Positions 1-5,461 of a stretch of DNA of 8,044 nucleotides are shown here, piece after piece (the first letter of the stretch is position 1; each line of letters begins with the position of its first letter). The position numbers and the translations under genes are program-made. Below the pieces are notes generated by a model. It saw only the letters and a program-made list of their open reading frames with translations. It made no database searches and had not been told where the DNA came from. Location: contig JAISZQ010000029.1 of assembly GCA_031269165.1 (NCBI GenBank), positions 1-8,044 of the forward strand, given 5' to 3'. The stretch comes from Spirochaetaceae bacterium (lineage in GTDB: Bacteria; Spirochaetota; Spirochaetia; Treponematales; Breznakiellaceae).

Positions 1-2
1 AC

Positions 3-56
3 CCCGAACTCGACCTCGACTATCTCAAGAAGGCGTTTTGCTCAGAACCTGTTTAG
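3..56 (+). CDS. 3' end of an unidentified gene, cut by the window edge
   Basis: The third frame is open from the left edge and reads PELDLDYLKKAFCSEPV before a TAG at 54-56. The composition (alternating Leu and acidic residues, then LKKAF) looks like a real protein C-terminus, but 17 residues are too few to name a family. The last codons, from position 45, read GAACCTGTT, which matches the inverted end of repeat copy B, so the final residues and the stop may come from the repeat rather than from the original gene. The other two forward frames are less protein-like here. Treat as tentative. Confidence 0.35.
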   Translation, partial: PELDLDYLKKAFCSEPV

Positions 57-62
57 TAACGT

Positions 63-345
63 GAGCCTGTTCAAAATCTCAGCAAAAAGGGGGAAGTCTC
101 CCCCTTCGCTACGGCCAGCGCAAACCATTGCGAGGGATACCCCGCAATGGTTTGCGCCGTCCTCCGCTATCCCCCTCAGCGGGGACAAAACCATGCGGTG
201 CATGGTTTTGTGGGCGTACCCCAAGCGTCCACGGACGGACGCATTACTGAAGCACACCTATGGTGTGCCACGCCCCGGCCGGAAACCCGAAACAGGACGT
301 TGAGGGTTGTAGGCCACCCCAGCAACGCCCCCGAATCACAGCGGA
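63..345 (+). repeat. Dispersed palindromic repeat, copy A
   Basis: This stretch aligns over its full length with the reverse complement of 5626-5906, so the two copies are in inverted orientation about 5.3 kb apart. It carries a series of hairpins: arms 118-132 and 143-157 (15 bp, perfect), arms 185-196 and 200-211 (12 bp, perfect), a weak one around 229-246, and arms 252-258 and 262-268 (7 bp). The last is absent from copy B. The start resembles the B end (GAGCCTGTTCAAAA versus GAACCAGTTCAAAA), and a second partial end, GAACCTGTT, lies at 45-53. No matching right-hand inverted end was found, so the copy appears truncated or fused to other sequence after 345. Open frames inside are not conserved between copies, so I read it as non-coding. 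Confidence 0.85.
118..157. other. Main hairpin of repeat copy A
   Basis: A perfect 15-bp inverted repeat with a 10-base centre. Its counterpart in copy B is 5797-5838. One base pair differs between the copies by a change on both arms (G-C here, T-A in B, in the reading direction of A), so pairing is preserved. Confidence 0.8.
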
Positions 346-423
346 ATCACGGTGGCAAATCACTCTACGCCCCCGCCCGCATTGAGGGCGAAAACACACC
401 AACACGAACCTTTACTGAGGGTA

Positions 424-482
424 GCGTCGTTTACGTTTAATCGCCAAAAAAATGGCTCAACATTAGGAATTTTTACCACGAA
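424..482 (+). repeat. Short dispersed repeat, copy 1 of 3
   Basis: About 59 bases that recur, with small differences, at 622-664 and 4362-4419 in the same orientation. Shared blocks are CGTC(A/G)TTTAC, TTYAATCG, a run of A, GGYTCAA and, in copies 1 and 3 only, AGGAATTTTTAC followed by ACGAA. No open frame or strong hairpin is common to the copies. Its nature is unknown; it may be an end fragment of a larger element. Confidence 0.7.
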
Positions 483-621
483 TACGTGAGGAACGGCTTG
501 AGATCATTCATTTATGAAATGCCCCCCCATGGGTCACACTGTTAGGAGGTGCGGGGGGTCCTGTTGCATTAAAATCTACCCGTTTTGCTTTTTTTTGTCA
601 AGTAGGCAGACAGGCAGAGTC
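483..621. other. Non-coding stretch without a recognisable gene
   Basis: Between the two short-repeat copies I see only low-complexity signs: a run of seven C near 521-528, a run of six G near 554-559 that could pair weakly with it, and a run of eight T near 588-596. No convincing open frame with an RBS exists on either strand. Confidence 0.4.
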
Positions 622-664
622 GCGTCATTTACGTTCAATCGCCAAAAAATGGTTCAACATTAAG
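622..664 (+). repeat. Short dispersed repeat, copy 2 of 3
   Basis: Matches 424-466 closely (GCGTCATTTACGTTCAATCG at the start, then the A run and GGTTCAACATTA). It diverges where copies 1 and 3 continue with AGGAATTTTTAC and instead runs directly into the hairpin at 665-692. Confidence 0.7.
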
Positions 665-835
665 GATGGACACAGATAAATCCGTGTCCATCGGTGGTTA
701 CTCGTGGTTCCGTTACTTAGAGTTTGTCCATAATATAGACGCATTATGGACAAACTTCCTTAAAACCCGCATTTTTGTAGCCTTTAGGCGAAAAAATGCA
801 ATGTCTGACCGCAAAGGACGCAAACGTAGTTTGCG
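665..835. repeat. Row of four separate hairpins downstream of uxaE
   Basis: Four inverted repeats follow one another. Arms 665-673 and 684-692 (9 bp, with a further 3-bp pairing in the loop). Arms 721-734 and 743-756 (14 bp, perfect, 8-base loop). Arms 769-776 and 792-799 (8 bp, AT-rich, with an inner GCC/GGC pair at 780-782 and 787-789). Arms 819-825 and 829-835 (7 bp, 3-base loop). They lie in the 3' region of the uxaE transcript and could protect its end or help stop transcription. None is followed by a clean T-run in the minus direction, so I do not call a classical terminator. Confidence 0.6.
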
Positions 836-859
836 CACCGACTTTGTGGACAGACACAC

Positions 860-2269
860 TTATATCTGTTTCACGCCCAGCAAATCAAGGTGTTTGCCGA
901 TGTGCCGGACAAGCGCGTCGTTGTAGACGCTCTCCCGGTCGCGCCAGAGGTTGTAGAGCGCGTCCTTAAACGTGAACGTGCCGTCCGCGTTTTTCTTGGT
1001 CAGAATGAGGCCGTAGGTGATGTGGATAAGCTGGCGGGCGTCGTTGTTGTCGAAAAGCGCGGGGAGCGCGTCGTCCTTAAGTTGGCCCACGTCGGGGATG
1101 TTGGCGAGGTTGGTGGTAACGTGGTAGTAGGCGGTGGCCTCTTTGAACACACTGAGCGCGTAACGGTGGACGGCGCGGTAGAGCGCGGGGTCGGCGACCG
1201 CCACGGCACGCATCGCTTCGAGCCAGTTGGTTCCGGCGGTCTTCACGTGAAACACGCCGCGTGTCTCACGGCCAATGCTGGGAAACACGCTGAACTTGTC
1301 CGACCCGGAATGAATCGACAGTTTGTAGCCGAAATGCCGGGTGAGACTTGAATGGATTTTTATCTCTTTGTCAAACTGGGCAAGGTCGCCAACATAGTCG
1401 ATGCCCTTCTGGAACTCGCCGCAAAAACGCGGGGCAAGCGTGGCAAATTTTACCCCGCCGTCGGTAAGCTCGCGGGCGACAAAGTAATGCTGAAGCGGCG
1501 TGGTCGGCTCGTTGGTCTCGTCAATCGAGATTTCGAAGTCCGCCGCATATTTCCCGTCCTTGAGGAAGCGGTTGTACATATCGACCGCGAAAGCAATCGC
1601 CTCGCCGTAGATCGCGACGGTCTGCCGTAACTCCCCTTCGTCAAACCGGATGGACTCGCCCTCGCCAATGTCAAACGACTTGCCGAGGTACTTTTGCGCG
1701 TAAGCCGGGGGCAGGGGCGGCGCGTTCTGGACGGTAACGCCGCTCTTGATATGCTCGGAACAATCCAGCGTGATCATCGTGAAGCCGAGGGACAATGCGT
1801 ACTCCACGTCCTTCACCGTTTTCAGATGGTCGCCGTCCGCGCCCCAGGGCTTCTTGAACCCCTCGCGGAACACAGCAAACGTTACCGCGTCGAGCACGTC
1901 TTCATACGTCCGGTTCGTGAGCGTCAACTCGCGGATCGACTGCTGGGCAAACACCGGGTATGCGTCGTAGCGTTCAAAAAGTTGTATGTGGCCGAACGTG
2001 GCGATTCCCAGCCGGTCGCCGAGACCGAAACTGCGCTCTTTCCGCAAGACCGGGCTCGGCGCGGTAAACGGAAAGAGTCTTCGGAGCAGAACCGCGTTTT
2101 CGTGGCAAAGCGGCGCGATAACCTTTCCGTCACCCGCGCTTTTCCCCGTGAACCCAAGCCCGTCGTCGGCAACGATGACCGTTTCGGCCCCGCTTCTCGC
2201 CATGAACACGTCATGGCCGTCTGTTTTGTTGACCGATTTGTCAAAAACGATATAGTTTTGGTAATTCAT
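860..2269 (-). CDS. uxaE: D-tagaturonate epimerase (UxaE family)
   Basis: Recognised as a member of the UxaE/tagaturonate epimerase family, which interconverts D-tagaturonate and D-fructuronate by C3 epimerisation in a galacturonate catabolic route first worked out in Thermotoga. It is cytoplasmic: no signal peptide. The chosen start gives 469 residues, near the family's usual size. Family-like stretches are GLGDRLGIATFGHI (about residues 82-95), LDCSEHI (about 168-174) and a histidine- and aspartate-containing stretch, LSIHSGSDKFSVFPSIG, at about 317-333, likely part of the metal/sugar site. I prefer the ATG at 2267-2269 over the in-frame ATG at 2294-2296. The former has AGGGGA at 2277-2282 at good spacing and begins MNYQNYIVFD; the latter would start inside a hairpin. 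It lies downstream of, and in line with, the solute-binding protein gene. The role as a uronate epimerase follows from family membership; the activity is not shown here. Confidence 0.8.
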   Translation of the reverse strand: MNYQNYIVFDKSVNKTDGHDVFMARSGAETVIVADDGLGFTGKSAGDGKVIAPLCHENAVLLRRLFPFTAPSPVLRKERSFGLGDRLGIATFGHIQLFERYDAYPVFAQQSIRELTLTNRTYEDVLDAVTFAVFREGFKKPWGADGDHLKTVKDVEYALSLGFTMITLDCSEHIKSGVTVQNAPPLPPAYAQKYLGKSFDIGEGESIRFDEGELRQTVAIYGEAIAFAVDMYNRFLKDGKYAADFEISIDETNEPTTPLQHYFVARELTDGGVKFATLAPRFCGEFQKGIDYVGDLAQFDKEIKIHSSLTRHFGYKLSIHSGSDKFSVFPSIGRETRGVFHVKTAGTNWLEAMRAVAVADPALYRAVHRYALSVFKEATAYYHVTTNLANIPDVGQLKDDALPALFDNNDARQLIHITYGLILTKKNADGTFTFKDALYNLWRDRESVYNDALVRHIGKHLDLLGVKQI

Positions 2270-2276
2270 ACTGTTG

Positions 2277-2282
2277 TCCCCT
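2277..2282 (-). promoter_or_regulatory. Ribosome-binding site of uxaE
   Basis: AGGGGA on the minus strand, seven bases from the ATG at 2269. It decides the start codon. Its first four bases form the end of the hairpin 2279-2335, so access for ribosomes may depend on whether that hairpin is open. Confidence 0.7.
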
Positions 2283-2335
2283 AAAATGCCCCTCAAAAGC
2301 GTTGTTCGCGCGATTTTTTGAGGGGCGTTTTAGGG
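2279..2335 (-). promoter_or_regulatory. Hairpin covering the uxaE ribosome-binding site
   Basis: Arms 2279-2298 and 2316-2335 are 20 bases each with 19 matches, around a 17-base loop. In the minus-strand RNA the 3' arm ends in TTTTAGGG, which includes most of the uxaE Shine-Dalgarno sequence. The inner part, CCCCTCAAAA with its complement, is followed by ATTTTA, so a weak attenuator is also possible. Either reading predicts less UxaE than binding protein from a shared transcript. The structure is seen; the regulatory role is inferred. Confidence 0.55.
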
Positions 2336-2382
2336 AGGCAATGATCACCGTTGACACTGCGCTAACGTCAATCATTGCTCCC
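2333..2382 (-). promoter_or_regulatory. Second hairpin between binding protein gene and uxaE
   Basis: Arms 2333-2345 and 2371-2382 pair apart from one bulged base, with an inner pairing of 2352-2355 with 2367-2370. It shares bases 2333-2335 with the neighbouring hairpin, so the two cannot both be fully formed. A small extra hairpin with a four-base loop sits at 2384-2397. No T-run follows, so read-through from the upstream gene seems likely. Confidence 0.5.
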
Positions 2383-2411
2383 GAGCCATTTCTGGCTGTT
2401 CCGAAAAACGA

Positions 2412-3752
2412 CTACTTATTGATCAGCCGGTTCAACAGATCAACGATTTCCTGACCGCCGACAGCCGGGGTCTTCTGACCAAAGGCAACCCCCTGGTAGA
2501 TGAGGAAGAGCGTGCTGTTCAACTCGGTGTCGTTCGGCAGGTGGGCCGTTTCCTTTGAGGAATGCGGACCGGCGGCATTCATGTAGTCAAGAACCTTCTT
2601 GTCCGCTGCCGTCGCCGTGCTTGACGCGCCCGCACGAGCCGTCGAGGAAGCGGACGCGCCCCGGTCATTGCCCAGAACCTTCGCCGCATCGGCACTGTTC
2701 ACGAGGAAGTTGATAAACTTCACCGCTTCTTCGATGTTCTTAGAATCCTTGTTCACCGTGTAGAACTGGCTCGGCGCGGGCCAAAGCGCCTTGGTCGCTT
2801 CGGCACCGGGGAACTCGATGAGGTCGAGGTCGTCCTTCGTCGCCTGCTGATAACCGGCGAGGCCGTTCGTCCAGACATAGGTGATCGCGACCTTGCGGGC
2901 GATGAGGGCCGAGGTGTCGGCACTGGTTTCCGCATAGGCGGCGGCTTCGGCTGCCGGCGGCACGAGGCCGTTATCCCGGTAGTCCTTCCAAAGCTCAAGA
3001 TATTTCTGAGCGTCGGCGGCCTTCACATGGGTAACGTTTGCCACCTCGTCGTAGATCGGCGTACCGTTGTAGCGCGACCAATACCCAAACGGTGTCGAGT
3101 TGGACGAAAGCGCGCCGATGTCCTGAAGCGGATACACGCCCCTCGGCAACTTCGCCTTGAGTTGCACGAGATACGCGCGGAACTCGGCATAGGTCATCGA
3201 CACTTTGGGCAACGGAACACCGATCTCTTGGATCAGCGTCTTGTTTATGAGCAGGGCCGGCATCGTAACCCCGGTCGAAACCCCGTAGAGTTTCCCGTCA
3301 ATCGTACCGGACTCGATGGCACTCACGTCGATGGTCGAGGTATTGAGTTGCTTCCCGGCATAAGGCTTGAGGTCAAGCAGAACACCCTTCTTCACATAGT
3401 CCGGGAGGTTCCCGCCCATCTGAATGATGTCCGGCCCGTTTCCGCCCGCGATCTGGGTATCGACCTTCGTAAAGTGGTCGCCCGTACCGCCAGCCGGTTC
3501 GGGATTCACCGTGACTCCCGTCTGTTGCCGATAGATGTCGATCGCCTGCTGGCTGATCTTCACCCGGTTCTCAGAACCCCAATACGCCCAGCGAACAGCA
3601 CTCGCGGGAGCCGGAGCCGGAGTCGGAGCCGATGCTGCCGGAGCCGCAGGAGTTGCCGCCGGAGCCGGAGCCGCAGGAGCCTTGGTGCCGCCCGCAAACA
3701 GCGACGCGCTGAACGCGGCCAACACCACTAAAACACACACTACTTTCTTCAT
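2412..3752 (-). CDS. Exported family-1 ABC transporter solute-binding protein
   Basis: A periplasmic binding protein of the kind that delivers sugars or oligosaccharides to an ABC importer; 446 residues from the chosen start. The N-terminus is a signal peptide (MKKVV, a hydrophobic stretch, then SASLFA at 15-20) with likely cleavage before GG at 21-22. There is no lipobox cysteine, so it should be soluble or otherwise held. An Ala/Pro-rich linker follows at about 24-52. The binding fold starts at VRWAYWGSENR (53-63), with a family-typical GGNGPDIIQMGG at about 103-114, and ends near 446. The ATG at 3750-3752 is chosen for the GGAGG at 3760-3764 with a 7-base spacer; an upstream in-frame ATG at 3821 lacks this and would spoil the signal peptide. 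The next gene downstream is uxaE, which suggests a uronate or oligogalacturonide ligand. No permease gene is in the window, so the ligand remains a guess. Confidence 0.85.
   Translation of the reverse strand: MKKVVCVLVVLAAFSASLFAGGTKAPAAPAPAATPAAPAASAPTPAPAPASAVRWAYWGSENRVKISQQAIDIYRQQTGVTVNPEPAGGTGDHFTKVDTQIAGGNGPDIIQMGGNLPDYVKKGVLLDLKPYAGKQLNTSTIDVSAIESGTIDGKLYGVSTGVTMPALLINKTLIQEIGVPLPKVSMTYAEFRAYLVQLKAKLPRGVYPLQDIGALSSNSTPFGYWSRYNGTPIYDEVANVTHVKAADAQKYLELWKDYRDNGLVPPAAEAAAYAETSADTSALIARKVAITYVWTNGLAGYQQATKDDLDLIEFPGAEATKALWPAPSQFYTVNKDSKNIEEAVKFINFLVNSADAAKVLGNDRGASASSTARAGASSTATAADKKVLDYMNAAGPHSSKETAHLPNDTELNSTLFLIYQGVAFGQKTPAVGGQEIVDLLNRLINK
3601..3683 (-). repeat. Low-complexity coding repeat for the Ala/Pro linker
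   Basis: On the plus strand the triplet-phase unit GGAGCC and close variants recur many times. On the coding strand this gives alternating Ala and Pro with a few Ser and Thr. It probably grew by slippage and makes a flexible tether between the signal peptide and the binding domain. Length variation between strains would be expected. Confidence 0.6.
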
Positions 3753-3759
3753 TTTTTTT

Positions 3760-3764
3760 CCTCC
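3760..3764 (-). promoter_or_regulatory. Ribosome-binding site of the solute-binding protein
   Basis: A full GGAGG on the minus strand followed by a run of A and the ATG at 3752. It is the strongest RBS in the window and fixes the start. Confidence 0.85.
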
Positions 3765-3840
3765 AAATGAATAAATATATAACAAGAGTCCGCCAAATAT
3801 TGCAAACTCCTTGTATCCCACAATTACCCCCGCAAAACGC

Positions 3841-3856
3841 AGGAAAACCCTTTCCT
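3841..3856. promoter_or_regulatory. Palindrome at the predicted transcription start, possible operator
   Basis: AGGAAAACCCTTTCCT: six-base arms around ACCC, just downstream of the -10 box and overlapping the predicted start of transcription near 3854. That is a position typical for repressor operators of sugar regulons. Which regulator would bind cannot be told from the sequence. Confidence 0.3.
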
Positions 3857-3860
3857 ATAT

Positions 3861-3889
3861 AGTCTATCCGCATTGTTCACACTTGTCAA
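3861..3889 (-). promoter_or_regulatory. Predicted sigma70 promoter of the binding protein gene
   Basis: On the minus strand a perfect -35 box, TTGACA (3884-3889), is followed after 17 bases by TAGACT (3861-3866), which matches the -10 consensus at four of six positions. Transcription would start near 3854 and leave a leader of about 100 bases before the ATG. Confidence 0.6.
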
Positions 3890-4053
3890 GAGGGAAACGC
3901 CTGTTACGATGATTTTTTTTGTGATTGCCATCCCCTGTTCACGGCAAAAAAGGGGGCGCAAAAAGCCTCAAGCGTCCCGTCCAAAGAACGCCTCAAGGAA
4001 AGGTCTGCCCCGTACCGCCGATTGAGGTTTTGAAATCTGAATCGCTCGTGTCC

Positions 4054-4215
4054 CGACATCATTCAGATGGTGGATAGATCATGGGAAGGCTGTTTCACAA
4101 CCTCACGTTGCCCGTCCGCCACAGGCAGACGGGACAGACTTCTCCCAAGGCCACCGTTTGACGATGGCCCGCCGTCTTCGGGCGGGGTGTCGAGGCTTGC
4201 TGTGATGTCGTTTTT
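4054..4215 (+). ncRNA. Candidate structured small RNA of about 160 nt
   Basis: A perfect 8-bp closing helix, CGACATCA (4054-4061) with TGATGTCG (4203-4210), is followed directly by TTTTT, as in an intrinsic terminator. It encloses two arms. The first is a long rod: 4069-4073 with 4151-4155, then 4082-4093 with 4134-4147 (two bulges and one wobble), then a hairpin 4111-4120 with 4124-4133 (one mismatch). The second is a hairpin 4168-4173 with 4181-4186. I find none of the signature sequences of tmRNA, RNase P RNA or SRP RNA, and no clear promoter upstream. A 6S-like RNA is conceivable from size and rod shape but not shown. It could also be one more palindromic repeat. Confidence 0.35.
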
Positions 4216-4217
4216 GT

Positions 4218-4251
4218 CGGCTAACCGGGGGGCTTTGCCCCCGGTTAGCCG
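4218..4251. repeat. Perfect 14-bp GC-rich hairpin
   Basis: Arms 4218-4231 and 4238-4251 are exactly complementary around GCTTTG. The GGGGCTTTGCCCC-type core also appears in repeat copy B (5542-5558), so this may be a fragment of the same palindrome style. No T-run follows. Confidence 0.65.
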
Positions 4252-4361
4252 GGCGGAAACACGGAGGGGGTATAATCCGTGAAAATCCGCATTGCCCTAT
4301 ATAGCACAATCTGCGGACAAAAATCTTACGTTGTTGACAGGGGGAAGTCTCCTCCAGGGCA

Positions 4362-4419
4362 ACGTCATTTACTTTCAATCGTCAAAAAACGGCTCAATCT
4401 CAGGAATTTTTACAACGAA
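4362..4419 (+). repeat. Short dispersed repeat, copy 3 of 3
   Basis: Corresponds to 424-482, including the AGGAATTTTTAC and ACGAA end missing from copy 2. It is followed at once by the terminator-like hairpin at 4421-4445. Just upstream, 4338-4352 shares AGGGGGAAGTCTCC with the left part of repeat copy A, which hints that both repeat types were once neighbours here too. Confidence 0.7.
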
Positions 4420-4420
4420 C

Positions 4421-4455
4421 CCCGACGGGCCTTTGGCCCGTCGGGTTATTATTCT
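4421..4455 (+). terminator. Terminator-like hairpin
   Basis: Arms 4421-4431 and 4435-4445 form a perfect 11-bp GC-rich stem with a TTT loop, followed by TTATTATTCTT. This is a good intrinsic-terminator shape for plus-strand transcription. It would stop transcripts from the upstream non-coding region before the PAP2 gene's own promoter. Confidence 0.55.
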
Positions 4456-4532
4456 TCAAAATTATGCTGGTTTTACGGTTCCTGCCGATTAAAAAAGTAG
4501 ATGACGTTGCCTCGCAGATGTACGGTGCGGAC

Positions 4533-4562
4533 TTGACAAAACAGCATGAAACCTGCTATAAA
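4533..4562 (+). promoter_or_regulatory. Predicted sigma70 promoter of the PAP2 gene
   Basis: TTGACA (4533-4538), 18 bases, then TATAAA (4557-4562). Transcription would begin near 4569, leaving about 30 bases before the TTG at 4601. The in-frame TTG at 4574 would be almost leaderless, so this promoter supports the later start. Confidence 0.65.
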
Positions 4563-4590
4563 AACGCTATGATTTGCAAGCCAAATACAC

Positions 4591-4597
4591 AGGGAAG
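4591..4597 (+). promoter_or_regulatory. Ribosome-binding site deciding the PAP2 start
   Basis: AGGGAAG lies three bases before the TTG at 4601, a rather short spacing. No comparable sequence precedes the TTG at 4574. Confidence 0.5.
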
Positions 4598-4600
4598 CCA

Positions 4601-5461
4601 TTGTATCGTAAAAAGGCGTGGTTATCCGCAATAATTTTGTGCTTCTTTTGCTTTTATGCCGCCGGAGAGGAAATTTCGGCCCGACAATCGGCAGGGTCGA
4701 GTACCGAAGAAACGGCGGTACCTTTATCCTTGATCTTTCATGACATTGGACGCAACACTCTGGGTTCCATAACCTATAACTATGGGTTGGATTTTATCGC
4801 GGCGGGTGCGGGGACATGGGCGTTTATCGAAACGGGGCTTGACTGGAAATGGCGCGTCATCGCATATAACAACCTGTGGCTGTCCGGCAGCGGCATTCCG
4901 GCGTTGTATATCGGGTATGTCGTCCCCGGAATAGCCCCGCTGGCGGTGTATCTCTCAGGGCGTTTCGCAAGAGACGAAAAGTTGCAGATTACCGGAATGG
5001 CACTGACGCAAACTCTTTTCTTGACGCTTGGCATCCCGGCAATCCTTAAAATATCCTCAGGCAGGGCTTTGCCGGGCATTATTACCAGACTTGATCACAC
5101 ACGAAGTTCGCGGACAGATGATTTTAGCGGCGAGTTTGCGCCGTTTAACATGAATTTTATCGGCGGGTGGCCGAGCAGTCATACGGCCAACGCTTTTTCC
5201 GCCGCCGCCGTTATCGCGGAAATATACCACGACAATCCCGCCGTAAAAATAGGCGCGTACACCTACGCCGCGCTGATAGGATTGGGCGTTTCCGTAAGCG
5301 TTCACTGGGCGTCCGACGTGTTTGCGGGCGCGTTAATCGGCTACGCCATAGGGAAAACCGTCGGAAAAAGTTACCGGAAGTTACGGGAACATCGTGTCAA
5401 AAATAACTCGCTCACCTTTTATGCGTCATACCATTCGGTGGGGATCAGCATTAAGAGATAA
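4601..5461 (+). CDS. Exported PAP2-superfamily protein with altered active site
   Basis: PAP2 proteins are membrane-linked phosphatases of lipid phosphates (phosphatidic acid, undecaprenyl pyrophosphate and similar). From the TTG at 4601 the product has 286 residues and starts with a signal peptide or membrane anchor (YRKKAW, then a hydrophobic run ending FYAAG). Hydrophobic segments follow. The three PAP2 motifs are present in degenerate form, numbered from this start: KISSGRALP at 150-158, PSSH at 191-194, and HWASD at 235-239. The PSSH histidine and the HxxxD pair are intact. The arginine expected before the Pro of motif 1 is Leu157, and the arginine six residues before the motif 3 histidine is Gly229. 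These arginines normally hold phosphate, so activity may be reduced, changed or lost. The C-terminus (NNSLTFYASYHSVGISIKR) alternates like a beta strand. The next gene, thiI, converges on it across repeat copy B. An earlier TTG at 4574 is possible. Confidence 0.75.
   Translation: MYRKKAWLSAIILCFFCFYAAGEEISARQSAGSSTEETAVPLSLIFHDIGRNTLGSITYNYGLDFIAAGAGTWAFIETGLDWKWRVIAYNNLWLSGSGIPALYIGYVVPGIAPLAVYLSGRFARDEKLQITGMALTQTLFLTLGIPAILKISSGRALPGIITRLDHTRSSRTDDFSGEFAPFNMNFIGGWPSSHTANAFSAAAVIAEIYHDNPAVKIGAYTYAALIGLGVSVSVHWASDVFAGALIGYAIGKTVGKSYRKLREHRVKNNSLTFYASYHSVGISIKR

Noticed and set aside
51..58. CTGTTTAG near repeat copy A as a reversed copy of the 16-base array motif
   Set aside because: Only eight bases match, which is weak evidence for a shared origin.
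61..440. Overlapping open frames of 80-97 residues inside repeat copy A, with similar frames in copy B
   Set aside because: The frames are shifted between the copies by the small palindromic insertions, lack ribosome-binding sites and have low-complexity Arg/Pro-rich products. They are by-products of the repeat.
890..1630. Plus-strand open frames opposite uxaE
   Set aside because: Antisense shadows; the minus-strand frame has recognisable family motifs, an RBS and a sensible start.
3966..4027. CCTCAA (3966-3971 and 3991-3996) pairing alternatively with TTGAGG (4022-4027) as a riboswitch-like element
   Set aside because: Six-base matches are too short, and no gene follows on this strand within a reasonable distance.
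4264..4275. TATAAT at 4270-4275 as a promoter
   Set aside because: No acceptable -35 box lies at the right distance upstream.
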